From Chloroflexota bacterium (GTDB lineage: Bacteria > Chloroflexota > Anaerolineae > Anaerolineales > Villigracilaceae), in contig JAKOVF010000073.1 of NCBI GenBank assembly GCA_029782225.1, forward strand, positions 94,736 through 158,735: 64,000 nt of DNA. The letters run 5' to 3'. Below the pieces are notes generated by a model. The model searched no databases, was not told the origin of the DNA, and saw nothing but the letters and a program-made list of their open reading frames with translations. Every line of letters begins with the position of its first letter. Within the stretch, counting starts at the first letter, position 1. The position numbers were made by a program, and so were the translations under genes. Shown here piece after piece: positions 27,035-34,811 of this stretch.

Positions 27035-27166
27035 ATGCTTACCGCATTGATCATTCTTGGCATCCTCATCGGAGGCTGGGCCATCTGGTTCCTGTTCGAG
27101 TTCATCCGCTACATTGCCTCCGGCGAATATGCAACAGACAAGCGTCTGCGCGACATCAGCCGCTAA
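27035..27166 (+). CDS. Small membrane protein, 43 residues
   Basis: The ATG at 27035 follows TAGGAGAATACAC. The product (MLTALIILGILIGGWAIWFL and a charged tail ending RLRDISR) has one membrane segment and a cytoplasmic tail. It lies between a terminator and the ssb gene, so it probably has its own or read-through transcription. No family is recognised. Confidence 0.55.
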   Translation: MLTALIILGILIGGWAIWFLFEFIRYIASGEYATDKRLRDISR

Positions 27167-27195
27167 ATTCAAAAATCAATCAAAAGGAGTTTCAC

Positions 27196-27624
27196 ATGAC
27201 ACGCCATTTCAACAAAACCACCTTCGTCGGGCACCTCGGCGGTGATCCCGAAATGCGCTACACCCCGGCCGGCACACCCATCACGACCTTCAGCGTTGCA
27301 TCCAACGACCAATACACTAACGAAAAGGGCGAGACCATCAAGACCACAACCTGGTTCCGCTGCGCGGCCTGGGGGAAGCTGGGCGAAATCTGCAACCAGT
27401 ATTTACACAAGGGCAGCAAGGTGCTGGTCGAAGGCAGGTTGACGCCTGACAAAAAGACCGGCCATCCGCGCATCTGGACGCGGCAGGACGGAACCGCCAC
27501 AGCGGATTACGAAGTCAGAGTGGCAGAGATCTACTTCCTTGACAGCAGGAACGGAAATGGCTCTGATGGAGGCGCATCCGCTGAAGTGCAGCTTACACCC
27601 GCTGAGGATGAAATTCCTTACTAA
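27196..27624 (+). CDS. ssb: Single-stranded DNA-binding protein
   Basis: A 142-residue SSB. The OB fold has the usual start NKTTFVGHLGGDPEMRYTPAG (residues about 6-26), TTWFRCAAWGKLGEICNQYL, and GSKVLVEGRL. The tail ends with EDEIPY, a variant of the acidic tip that binds replication proteins (normally DDDIPF). AAAGGAG lies before the ATG. It is part of an element-borne replication set with the primase and beta-clamp genes. Its substrate is single-stranded DNA exposed during replication or transfer of the element. Confidence 0.9.
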   Translation: MTRHFNKTTFVGHLGGDPEMRYTPAGTPITTFSVASNDQYTNEKGETIKTTTWFRCAAWGKLGEICNQYLHKGSKVLVEGRLTPDKKTGHPRIWTRQDGTATADYEVRVAEIYFLDSRNGNGSDGGASAEVQLTPAEDEIPY

Positions 27625-27690
27625 ACTCAGAAACAGGATTGAAGCAGGAGCCCATTAGGGCTCCTGCTCATTTCTATCAGGAGAACCCAA

Positions 27691-28860
27691 ATGATCACAA
27701 TCCAACAGGAAGCCTTGCACGCCGCATTGAATGCAGTCACACGCGCCAGCCTGAAAAGCTCGCTCGCGGCCTTCTCCCTCGTGCGTCTCGATGTCAATAC
27801 GAACGGCATCCTCCAGCTTTCGTGCTTCAACGGCGAAACCGCCGCGCGGGCAATCACAAATGCATCCTGCGATGAGGATATGTCAGTCTGTGTGGATGCC
27901 CTGACATTGAGAGCTGTGGTGGAAACACTGGCCAGCGAGATCCGCTTGTTCCTGGAACAGAATTCCCTGGTCATCCAGAGTAGCACCAACCGCACGACCT
28001 TACGTATTGTGGACGAATCCCTTCCGGTGATCGGCGATGAAAGCATCCGGACCATCGCAACAATGGCCGGAAGTACGTATCGCAGCCTCTCTCGCGCCAT
28101 ACCCTTTGCCTCCACAGATAGCTCGCGCTATGTTCTTCAGGTGCTGTATTTGAAATTCCATAAGGAAACAGTTATTGCTCAATCCGCCGATGGCTATGCG
28201 GCAGGCTATGTGTGCGAAAGTATTGAAGGCCCGGCGGAGCCAATTGCTGTTCCCTTGCCCATAAGTTTCGCTCGACTGTTATCCACGCTCGTGGAAGACC
28301 GTGACACGGTACGAGTGGGAACTTCAGGAGAGAACCGTTACATCTTCCAGATCACGAACCTGGAGAACTCAAAGGACTTGACTCTTGCCACGGTAGCAAG
28401 CGCGGAGAATTTCCCGTCTACACAGATCATGACCTTGATCGAAGATGCACGCAAATCCGCCCTTGCCCATCTGAACGTGCAACAAAGCAGCCTGATGCAG
28501 TGTATCCGTATGGTGAATGCAATGGGCACGCAGAACACTTTCATCAAGGCTGTGGATGGTTCAGTGAAAGTCGCCTCAGGCGAGACTGAGACCGGGCAGG
28601 CGCGCAATATCCTGGAAGGCGCGGCAAGTGGAGAGAACACGAGTGTTTGGCTGTCTGCCACTTTCCTCAAACGCGCCGCTGAGGCCTGCAAGGGAGAAAT
28701 GATCGTCCGTATCACAAATGGCCAAAGACCTGTCTTGATCGAAGCGGGCAGTTTTACGGCGGTCATCATGCCTATCCTCGTTGAGGGCCAGAAGGATCCC
28801 TTCCCCGAGGATGAGGCTCTTGCGATCACACTGCCTGACATGGATCCGGTAACAGTATGA
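27691..28860 (+). CDS. dnaN: DNA polymerase III beta-clamp homologue (element-borne)
   Basis: A 389-residue protein of usual DnaN length with three clamp domains. The N-terminal part has LHAALNAVTRASLKSSLAAF, the central part VLQVLYLKFHKETVIAQSAD and YAAGYVCESI, and the end PILIEAGSFTAVIMPIL is the C-terminal clamp strand. The clamp slides on DNA and tethers polymerase. Sequence motifs are clearly diverged from ordinary chromosomal DnaN, so this is likely a plasmid/ICE-type copy rather than the host gene. AGGAGAACCCAAATG marks the start. It lies 66 nt after ssb, with the toxin-antitoxin promoter just beyond. Confidence 0.78.
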   Translation: MITIQQEALHAALNAVTRASLKSSLAAFSLVRLDVNTNGILQLSCFNGETAARAITNASCDEDMSVCVDALTLRAVVETLASEIRLFLEQNSLVIQSSTNRTTLRIVDESLPVIGDESIRTIATMAGSTYRSLSRAIPFASTDSSRYVLQVLYLKFHKETVIAQSADGYAAGYVCESIEGPAEPIAVPLPISFARLLSTLVEDRDTVRVGTSGENRYIFQITNLENSKDLTLATVASAENFPSTQIMTLIEDARKSALAHLNVQQSSLMQCIRMVNAMGTQNTFIKAVDGSVKVASGETETGQARNILEGAASGENTSVWLSATFLKRAAEACKGEMIVRITNGQRPVLIEAGSFTAVIMPILVEGQKDPFPEDEALAITLPDMDPVTV

Positions 28861-28862
28861 GG

Positions 28863-28891
28863 TTGTCAAATGTGTCCACTTATATTACAAT
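28863..28891 (+). promoter_or_regulatory. Promoter of the antitoxin/toxin pair
   Basis: TTGTCA (28863-28868), a 17-bp spacer and TACAAT (28886-28891). The start site near 28898 would give a leader of about 17 nt before the GTG at 28915. Confidence 0.6.
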
Positions 28892-28914
28892 GCAACTACA
28901 TTCAGGAGCATCCG

Positions 28915-29205
28915 GTGACGCATATGAGAGTTGGCACACGTGAACTGAAATCAAAATTAAGTGAGTACTTGCGCCGTGTCAAAGCTGGAGAAACCATTAT
29001 TGTTACGGAACGCGGCAAAACTATCGGACAGATCGTGCCTGTCAAGCCAACGCTGCAAGAACGGCTCATGGCTCTGGCTGACTCGGGCATCGCTGACTGG
29101 GACGGGAGGAAATTTCTGGCCGGCAGGCCGGTAGTCCGAAACCGCAGCCCCATCCAAGTCTCCGACCTGGTGATCGAGGACCGCGATGCCAATCATCTAC
29201 ATTGA
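28915..29205 (+). CDS. Phd/YefM-type antitoxin
   Basis: A 96-residue antitoxin. The first 55 residues (VGTRELKSKLSEYLRRVKAG, then ETIIVTERGKTIGQIVP) are the Phd/YefM DNA-binding fold, and the acidic C-terminal part binds the toxin. I start at GTG 28915 because AGGAG lies 6 nt before it; the ATG at 28924 is the alternative. It overlaps the PIN toxin gene by 20 nt. Such antitoxins bind their own promoter with the toxin, so the TACAAT promoter just upstream is probably autoregulated. The pair likely stabilises the mobile element. Confidence 0.85.
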   Translation: MTHMRVGTRELKSKLSEYLRRVKAGETIIVTERGKTIGQIVPVKPTLQERLMALADSGIADWDGRKFLAGRPVVRNRSPIQVSDLVIEDRDANHLH

Positions 29206-29632
29206 CACCAGTGCGCTCGTAAAAAAATACGTCGAGGAGTCCGGATCCGGGGATGTACAAAAGCTGATCAAATCTGCTGACTATTCTGGAACGAGTTGGA
29301 TCACTCGCACCGAGATGGCAGCTGCTCTGTCGCGTACAGTTCGTATGAAGCTGTTCTCGGCGAGTGAAGCCGAGGCGGCCTGGAATAAATTCCTTCACGA
29401 ATGGTCGGCTCTTTCCCGTTTGAAAGTATCCGGACAGATCATTGACCGCGCAGCCTCGCTTGCCTGGCAGTATCCTCTGCGCGGTTATGATGCTGTTCAC
29501 CTGGCTTCTGCCGTCGTGTGGCAGGAGACGTTGGAGACCGAGATCATTCTGGCCACGTTCGACCGGGAGTTGTGGTCAGCCGGTGCGCAGGCGGGTCTGA
29601 TCGTCTGGCCGGAAAACCTTTCCCTCAAATAG
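29186..29632 (+). CDS. vapC: VapC-type PIN-domain toxin ribonuclease
   Basis: A 148-residue PIN domain. The acidic metal-binding residues are D7 (IYIDTSALVKKY), the Glu in WITRTEMAAAL (about 43), the Asp in GYDAVHLASA (about 104) and the Asp in ATFDREL (about 125). The usual VapC layout is therefore complete. VapC toxins cleave tRNA or rRNA when the antitoxin is lost. The start overlaps the antitoxin gene by 20 nt, the classic order for translational coupling. It serves as an addiction module for the element. Confidence 0.85.
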   Translation: MPIIYIDTSALVKKYVEESGSGDVQKLIKSADYSGTSWITRTEMAAALSRTVRMKLFSASEAEAAWNKFLHEWSALSRLKVSGQIIDRAASLAWQYPLRGYDAVHLASAVVWQETLETEIILATFDRELWSAGAQAGLIVWPENLSLK

Positions 29633-29700
29633 TTTTATCAACCCCATAAACATCTAGAGTTCTCTGGGATGCCTCCCGGAGGATTTTCCATTTCCATTAC

Positions 29701-29733
29701 AGACGGCGCACAGTGGTGCGCCGTCTTATTTTT
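29701..29733 (+). terminator. Rho-independent terminator after the PIN toxin
   Basis: AGACGGCGCAC and GTGCGCCGTCT form a perfect 11-bp stem with a 4-nt loop and a TATTTTT tail. Confidence 0.85.
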
Positions 29734-29746
29734 CTCAGGGAGACCT

Positions 29747-30064
29747 ATGAACACATCCGACCCATTGCTTCTCCATGCTCCCACGGTCTATGACCAACCG
29801 AAACTAAAAAGCCTGCCTCTGCGCGAACAGCCTGCATATCGTGTGAGCCAGAACGCGGCAGCCTGCAATCTCACCGAACTCATGGCAGCGGTGATCGGCG
29901 GAGCAAAACAGATCGAAATCGCACAGGATCTGCTGGCGCGTTTCGATGGCGATATCCATCGCCTGTTTCGGGCCCATCCTGCAGTAGCGGATGGGCGAGT
30001 GGAGTCGTTTTCAATCGCCAGCCAGTGCGGAATGCTACGCTATATGGGGCCGCGAGACCGGTAG
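29747..30064 (+). pseudogene. Truncated RadC-like (JAB/HhH) protein
   Basis: A 105-residue frame starting at ATG 29747 after CAGGGAGACC. The N-terminus, KSLPLREQPAYRVSQNA and LTELMAAVIGGAKQIEIAQDLL, matches the helix-hairpin-helix start of RadC (UPF0758). After about residue 80 the resemblance ends and the JAB metalloprotease domain is missing. The break falls next to an IS3 remnant that begins near 30070, so the insertion probably destroyed it. RadC genes are common on mobile elements. Confidence 0.5.
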
Positions 30065-30069
30065 ACGCT

Positions 30070-30302
30070 GACCGGGGTCAGATCACACAGGTTCTGGTGT
30101 CGCGCTCGTGATTGTAAAAGTGAAAGTAGACCTGCAAGCCCCCTCCAGTTCGGGCACGCTCGAATATCCCATCAGATATACATTTGCGTACTTGACCGTC
30201 CGCCATAAGCGTTCGACAGAGATGTTATCCAATGCCCTGCCACGGCCATCCATGTTCACGCGGGCATTCGCCCGCTCCAAAGTTTTGGTAAACTCAGGGG
30301 AT
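30070..30302 (-). pseudogene. Remnant of an IS3-family transposase (orfB 3' end)
   Basis: Minus-strand codons give SPEFTKTLERANARVNMDGR, GRALDNISVERLWRTVKYAN and VYLMGYSSVPEL, then a frame change before FHFYNHERDT. These are the C-terminal part of the DDE domain of an IS3-group transposase, with the catalytic Glu region around VERLW. Only about 230 bp remain. TGATCTGACCCCGGTCA at the 30068-30085 end could be the element's inverted repeat. Confidence 0.7.
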
Positions 30303-30522
30303 GGCCGAAACAATTCCTCCCGCTCTTCGCAAAAGATTATTGGAAAGTCTGAGTAAGCTCCCGTACTACGAAGCCAAAGTGATCGAGTTTCGCTTTGGCA
30401 TAGACAGCGAACACCCAATGTCTATCGAGGAAGTAGCTCGGATGATAGGCAAGACCATTGAAGAAACCACAGAACTTGAGCAAAGCGCCCTCCGAAAGAT
30501 ACGTTTTAGCATCATTAGGTGA
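30301..30522 (+). CDS. Stand-alone sigma-70 region-4-like HTH protein
   Basis: A 73-residue protein with the region 4 pattern: LPYYEAKVIEFRFGIDSEHP, then MSIEEVARMIGKTIEETTEL and EQSALRKIR. Sigma factors use this helix-turn-helix to read -35 boxes. No other sigma region is present, so it could be an anti-sigma-like competitor, a coregulator or a fragment of a full sigma factor. The ATG at 30301 follows CAGGGG and starts at the edge of the IS3 remnant, which points to an incomplete gene. Confidence 0.5.
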   Translation: MAETIPPALRKRLLESLSKLPYYEAKVIEFRFGIDSEHPMSIEEVARMIGKTIEETTELEQSALRKIRFSIIR

Positions 30523-30776
30523 AGTTTGCGACGGCCGCGTGCTTGCACCAGGGAGGTTTTCGCAGGTCCAGTCTAGTGCTTTTAAATATTGGTGACTGGC
30601 TGAGGTTGCAAAAGTTGCTCTATCCTCAGATCTTCCTGTAGCAGGATAATCGGGCGACATCAAAAGATTCTTGACTCAATGAGTATCTCAAGCGGAACGT
30701 TGAATAATGGACCTACGCATAAAGTTCACAGGCTCCATGCAACTAACGATCAACCAGATTTGAACCCCCGGCGGGA

Positions 30777-30896
30777 TTAGGACTTTTTTGTCCATCTCCT
30801 GAGCAATATAAGGAATATAACGAACAACACAATTCCGATCACGAGGGGACAGACAAAAATAGAACTACCGATAATCAAACCAGTAACGATTGCCAT
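30777..30896 (-). CDS. Possible 39-residue membrane peptide
   Basis: A minus-strand frame from ATG to TAA gives MAIVTGLIIGSSIFVCPLVI followed by GIVLFVIFLILLRRWTKKS: two hydrophobic runs and a basic C-terminus, ordered as in a real small membrane protein. There is no clear ribosome site at good spacing. It is the only gene-like feature seen between 30523 and 31179. Confidence 0.35.
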   Translation of the reverse strand: MAIVTGLIIGSSIFVCPLVIGIVLFVIFLILLRRWTKKS

Positions 30897-31126
30897 TCCA
30901 GGTGAAATTGAGCGATACTCCTCTCAAAAGTAACTGACGGATGAGAAAAAAAGAAGTCTATATATCGACCAGTACAAATCGTCTGCTGTAGGTTCCCCGC
31001 CTGCCTACAAAATTTGGTGTTATACCTCATTTTCGCGGGTCAAGCGAACACTTTTAATAAACCTATTAACTGGATAATGAGGGCAACAGACAGATATGTG
31101 CAACTGGCAATGGCCCTGCTCAGTTC

Positions 31127-31153
31127 AAAAAAGAGCCGCTGAATCTGCGGCTC
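31127..31153 (-). terminator. Minus-strand terminator after the 31180 gene
   Basis: On the minus strand, GAGCCGC and GCGGCTC form a 7-bp stem with a 7-nt loop and a run of six T. Confidence 0.65.
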
Positions 31154-31179
31154 TCGTCACAGTTTATTTTGAGTTAATT

Positions 31180-31827
31180 CTATGTCAATGAGCGTGAAGC
31201 ACTCTTCCCCGCTTCCTGTTCACTCAATAAAGCATGAACTTTCTTTTGATTGTCATAAAAAGTCTTTTTAGCTACCCGAGGGGAACCATCAGCCCACGTT
31301 CCGAATTCTTCTGACAGGAATTCCATCAATGTGATGGGATGGCGCAATGTATCTCGGTTTTCCCAGGCTAATACCACTTTAATCCAACGATCCACTGGGT
31401 AATTGGATACTCTTCCACGCCTGGATGCCCGCTTCGGGAGAAACGTAATCTGGGGAACATCTTGCTTCTCAGGAGCCGGGCTTTGTTCACTTTCCACAGT
31501 CGGCCCCATATACCCCCAGAGCGCCTGGAAAACCTTGCACCACTTCAGAGAGTGATAAATCTTGCAAGCATGCGCTTTACGCGTCCTCAACGCCCGTTTG
31601 GTCCCAAAACCCGCGCCAAATCCAGCTGCCACCAGACCAAGAATTACGATAGCCAGGAACGCAACAACGACTTCTGCGAGTTCAAGACTGAGGCTGCTCT
31701 GAACGCGATCATAAATCCATCGGACCGAGAAAAATACACCTATGACGCTTGCCAGCAAGACGGTGACTAACACCAGTCTCAAGAAAAGAGAAGGAACTTG
31801 ATTGCTTTGAGAATTTTTTTCAGTCAT
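31180..31827 (-). CDS. Membrane protein with C-terminal winged-helix-like domain, unknown function
   Basis: A 215-residue protein with two membrane segments (about residues 14-34 and 46-69), then a basic cytoplasmic tail and a domain (about 135-195) containing VDRWIKVVLAWENRDTLRHP, then LMEFLSEEFGTWADG, which looks like a small helical DNA- or protein-binding domain. No family is recognised. It lies alone inside the mobile element on the strand opposite to its neighbours, with its own terminator. The start ATG at 31827 is supported by the signal-like beginning MTEKNSQSNQVPSLFLRLV. Confidence 0.55.
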   Translation of the reverse strand: MTEKNSQSNQVPSLFLRLVLVTVLLASVIGVFFSVRWIYDRVQSSLSLELAEVVVAFLAIVILGLVAAGFGAGFGTKRALRTRKAHACKIYHSLKWCKVFQALWGYMGPTVESEQSPAPEKQDVPQITFLPKRASRRGRVSNYPVDRWIKVVLAWENRDTLRHPITLMEFLSEEFGTWADGSPRVAKKTFYDNQKKVHALLSEQEAGKSASRSLT

Positions 31828-31990
31828 CGGCTGCGTATTCTAAATGAGGAAAATTAATGATAGGCTTATCGAAAACTTTACAATCGCCTGACTCTTTTCA
31901 TGTTCGTCAGCTTGCCGGCTCTGAAGTCAACGCAGAGATCCATGCGAACTCCTCATCTCCCGGTGCTTCCGTTATAATTCCCGCGGGAGA

Positions 31991-32212
31991 ATGGCAATGG
32001 AAGATTGGCTGACCACTTTTGAAGCATCACACATCAGCGGCTATGAGCTCGACTATATTCGAAAGTTGATCCGTGCCAGAAAGATACTTGGACGGAAATG
32101 GGGGCAATCCTGGCAGGTGGACCGGAAATCTCTCATGCAGTTTCTGAGCCACAGAGAAGCACACGGGGAAAAGCGCGGACGAAAGCCTATTAAGCGAAGA
32201 ACCAAAAAATAG
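31991..32212 (+). CDS. Excisionase-like helix-turn-helix protein
   Basis: A 73-residue protein. WLTTFEASHISGYELDYIRK, then LIRARKILGRKWGQSWQVDR is the MerR/excisionase-type HTH with the second helix and wing, and the tail EKRGRKPIKRRTKK is basic. Such proteins act as recombination directionality factors or as small repressors. A TATAAT at 31973-31978 lies 13 nt before the ATG, giving a very short leader. It is the nearest DNA-binding gene to the dyad at 32254-32277 and the serine recombinase, so control of either is a reasonable guess. Confidence 0.7.
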   Translation: MAMEDWLTTFEASHISGYELDYIRKLIRARKILGRKWGQSWQVDRKSLMQFLSHREAHGEKRGRKPIKRRTKK

Positions 32213-32227
32213 ATCAATAAGGTCGCG

Positions 32228-32277
32228 TTGAATAGGTAGAAAATCTGTGCTATAATTTCATTGCTGACAATGAAATT
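32228..32277 (+). promoter_or_regulatory. Strong promoter with an operator dyad on the -10
   Basis: TTGAAT (32228-32233), a 17-bp spacer and TATAAT (32251-32256), with TGC before the -10. AATTTCATTG (32254-32263) and CAATGAAATT (32268-32277) form a perfect 10-bp dyad with a 4-nt centre covering the end of the -10 and the start site. A bound protein would block transcription. Confidence 0.7.
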
Positions 32278-32469
32278 GCCAGCTGAGAAAACGGGCCGTG
32301 TTTGTGCAGTAACACAGGCACGACCCTGACCCAACCCACCGGTCTGAGCGGAGGGAAGGGCTGACGGCATTATATCAGCCCCGATTTCACGCCCTGGTGG
32401 GATTCCAGCGGGGCGATTTCATTTCTTGCGCCGGGCAGGATAGAGCGCCCCACTCTCATAGGAGAAACC
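32263..32469 (+). ncRNA. Structured 5' leader, possible regulatory RNA
   Basis: From the predicted start to the ribosome site of the 32470 gene are about 200 nt without a gene. Several helices are visible by eye: GGGCCGTG with CACGACCC around 32293-32327, GGGCTGA with TCAGCCC around 32358-32382, and CGCCCTGG with CCAGCGGGGCG around 32390-32416. It could be an attenuator, a riboregulator or simply a GC-rich leader. It does not match a riboswitch class that I know. Confidence 0.4.
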
Positions 32470-32715
32470 ATGCTGCAACCTATCCCCGATCAACCAACCA
32501 CCGAAAGACAGATCATCTCCACACTATCCCGCCTCTGTCAGGAATGGCAGGAAGCGACAGATGAAGCAAGCCTGCTTGAAACTGATGGAAACATGGGGCT
32601 TGTTCTGGCGGATTTGGTCAACGGCTTCAGGCTGAATGCCGAAGATCAACGCCGGATACTCGGAGCCGACTTGTTTCAAGAATTGAGAGATTTCCTCTCC
32701 GCACCGAGGAACTGA
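32470..32715 (+). CDS. Small hypothetical protein of the mobile element
   Basis: An 81-residue acidic, helical protein starting after CATAGGAGAAACC. It is expressed from the dyad-covered promoter through the structured leader and lies 63 nt before the serine recombinase. No family is recognised. Small acidic proteins in this place are often recombination or regulation factors of the element. Confidence 0.6.
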   Translation: MLQPIPDQPTTERQIISTLSRLCQEWQEATDEASLLETDGNMGLVLADLVNGFRLNAEDQRRILGADLFQELRDFLSAPRN

Positions 32716-32778
32716 GCATGTTGCCAGCCGGCCCGGCACGGCTGACGTTAGATGGGTCTACGGACAGGAGAAATGATC

Positions 32779-34434
32779 ATGACAATTCGTGCTGTAACTT
32801 ACGCTAGAGTTTCAGGGGATGATCGCTCAAAAGACGGCCGCAACCTTTCCGGACAACTTGAGATGTGCCGGGAATATTCGTTAGAACAAGGATGGGCAAT
32901 TGTTGCAGAATTAGCCGAAGACGATCGCGGTGCATCAGGGGCATCCTTTGAGTTGCCCCAGTTGAACAAAGTTAGAGAAATGGCACGACACAAGGAGTTT
33001 GATGTTCTAGTCGTTCGGGAAATCGATCGATTGAGTCGTAAGCTCGCGAAGCAGCTTGTGGTAGAAGAGGAGCTGAGCAGGATGGGTGTGCGGATTGCCT
33101 ATGTCCTTGCCGATTATGATAATAGCCCGGAAGGCAGGCTTAGCAAACACATCCGAGCAACAATCGCCGAATACGAACGTGAAAAGATCAACGAGCGGAT
33201 GATCCGCGGGCGACTATCGAAAGTGCGTGCCGGGCACGTTCTTGTCCATAGTACTCCACCATACGGGTACGAGATTGGGAAAAGTGAGAATGGCAAATCG
33301 ACCCTGGTTATCAACGAGATCGAAGCAAAGATAGTAAGGACAATATTTGATTGGTACGTGAACGGTGACAATGGCAAAAGGGTCACGCTTGGAGAAATTG
33401 CAGCCAAATTAACTCAAATGGGCGTTCCCACGAGGCTCGATACACTCAAGAATCGAGGGGGTGCGAAGAAAAGGGGTTGGGCAGAATGGGGGCGATCGAT
33501 GGTTGCCAAAATTGTGAGAAGCGAGGTTTATATTGGGATCTGGCACTATCGAAAAGAGAATCATGATAAAGAAGAATGGCTACCGATAAAAGTTCCGCGC
33601 TTGATCAGCGAAGAAGACTGGTACAAGGCAAGGAAAATAAGCGAGCGTAACAAGTCACTCGCTCAATCGAGTCGCAAACATCAATATCTATTAACAGGTC
33701 ATATTTGGTGTGGAAAATGCAGATGTCGCATGAACGGGCATCCCGCCTTATGGATCGGGAAGAACAAGAGGGGGTACCTTCTTTATTACCGATGTACCGG
33801 TTCAGATGGTGTCAGAGCAAATATTAAATGTGATCTGCCCCAATTTAGAGTTGAGCAGGTCGATTCCGCCGTTTGGAATTGGATCAGAGAATTTCTAATT
33901 AACCCCAACCTATTGCAGCAAGGCCTCACCGAATATCAAGAGCACCAGGCTGCAGAAAACGCGCAAACATTAGAACGATTAACGATTATCGAGGACTTGC
34001 TTGTCGAAAACCGAAGGCAAATGAACCACCTACTAGACCTGTATCTTGAAGGTGGCTTCCCCAAGGAGATGCTCGTCGAAAAGAAAGCGCGCCTTGAGCA
34101 GACAATTCATTCTCTTGAAGCCGAAAAACAGAACCTAAGTGAATTCATTGAGAGAAAGACTGTAACCGCCGAACAGGTCCAGCACATTCAAGAGTTTTCC
34201 AAGATGGTGATGGACGGTTTGGATCTGGCGTCATGTGATTTCGAAGCAAAGAAGCGCATTATCGATCTATTGGATATTCAGGTTGTGTGTACAGTTGATG
34301 ACCGGAATGGAAAGAATGTCATGCTGACGTGCGTATTGGGTTCAGACCAGTACCCTTTATCTAAAGTAACTGATGTCCATATCGCGGGTGGGTCAGCTTG
34401 TTGGTCAGGTCGCCATCATTGGTCATCAAGATGA
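32779..34434 (+). CDS. Large serine recombinase (integrase)
   Basis: A 551-residue serine integrase. The catalytic domain has the nucleophile S12 in YARVSGDDRS, VREIDRLSRKLAKQL with the conserved Arg near residues 78-90, and EYEREKINERMIRGR at about 130-145. The recombinase domain covers about 160-290, and the zinc ribbon uses C residues in WCGKCRCRMNG and YRCTGSDG...CDLP. A coiled-coil-like segment follows (about 395-480). The second of two ATGs (32779) has AGGAG at good spacing. The gene's 3' end runs into an interrupted pseudouridine synthase gene, so it marks the end of the element. Confidence 0.88.
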   Translation: MTIRAVTYARVSGDDRSKDGRNLSGQLEMCREYSLEQGWAIVAELAEDDRGASGASFELPQLNKVREMARHKEFDVLVVREIDRLSRKLAKQLVVEEELSRMGVRIAYVLADYDNSPEGRLSKHIRATIAEYEREKINERMIRGRLSKVRAGHVLVHSTPPYGYEIGKSENGKSTLVINEIEAKIVRTIFDWYVNGDNGKRVTLGEIAAKLTQMGVPTRLDTLKNRGGAKKRGWAEWGRSMVAKIVRSEVYIGIWHYRKENHDKEEWLPIKVPRLISEEDWYKARKISERNKSLAQSSRKHQYLLTGHIWCGKCRCRMNGHPALWIGKNKRGYLLYYRCTGSDGVRANIKCDLPQFRVEQVDSAVWNWIREFLINPNLLQQGLTEYQEHQAAENAQTLERLTIIEDLLVENRRQMNHLLDLYLEGGFPKEMLVEKKARLEQTIHSLEAEKQNLSEFIERKTVTAEQVQHIQEFSKMVMDGLDLASCDFEAKKRIIDLLDIQVVCTVDDRNGKNVMLTCVLGSDQYPLSKVTDVHIAGGSACWSGRHHWSSR

Positions 34435-34759
34435 GGCCCTCACTATCAAAATCCAGCCGGCCTACGGGATAAAGATGGCCTTCAATCGGGATCAAATCCC
34501 GCACTGTCTGACGATCATCCGGTCCCTCCGCAGCGGAGAGGACATTCCGCGGCTTATACAGCGCAATATAGGTCAACTTCTCAGCCTTCGGCAAAGCCTT
34601 ACCATCCAGGGTAATTTTGTCCCTGGTCGGGTCAGCCTTTTGACCGAGCTTTGCAACCTGTCCATTCACACGCACACGGCCAGCAGTGATGAATTCCTCA
34701 CAGGCGCGCCGTGATCCGTAACCAGCCTGTGCAAGTAATTTCTGCAATCGTTCTTCCAT
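34361..34759 (-). pseudogene. RsuA/RluB-family pseudouridine synthase, cut by integration
   Basis: Minus-strand frame from ATG 34759 (MEERLQKLLAQAGYGSRRAC) with the S4 RNA-binding domain, then the synthase start YIALYKPRNVLSAAEGP and the catalytic-Asp motif GRLDFDSEGLILMTNDGDLT. The family normally continues for another 110 or so residues after THPRYGH; here the frame stops after four foreign residues at the recombinase end. The catalytic Asp is kept, but the rest of the fold is lost. The gene modifies 16S or 23S rRNA when intact. A TATAAT 7 nt before the ATG predicts a leaderless mRNA. Confidence 0.8.
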
Positions 34760-34811
34760 ACGGAGGATTATAACGGATTTGATTGCAGAGCCATTCCAAT
34801 TGTGAACTTTT

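Larger units (their letters stand above)
25364..34395. mobile_element. Integrated serine-recombinase element, about 9 kb; left end uncertain
   Basis: Primase, SSB, clamp, VapC-type pair, RadC-like remnant, excisionase-like HTH and serine recombinase form a typical mobile set. The right end is fixed by the break in the RsuA/RluB gene near 34376-34395. The left end is set at the hairpin at 25364 only for convenience, because the missing half of the target gene was not found in the window. Confidence 0.5.

Noticed and set aside
30755..30785. tRNA-like sequence (GATTTGAACCCCC)
   Set aside because: No cloverleaf can be drawn around it and no anticodon arm is present.
25364..34395. Left attachment site of the serine-recombinase element
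   Set aside because: No copy of the core around 34376-34395 and no C-terminal half of the target gene could be found to the left, so no att pair was annotated.
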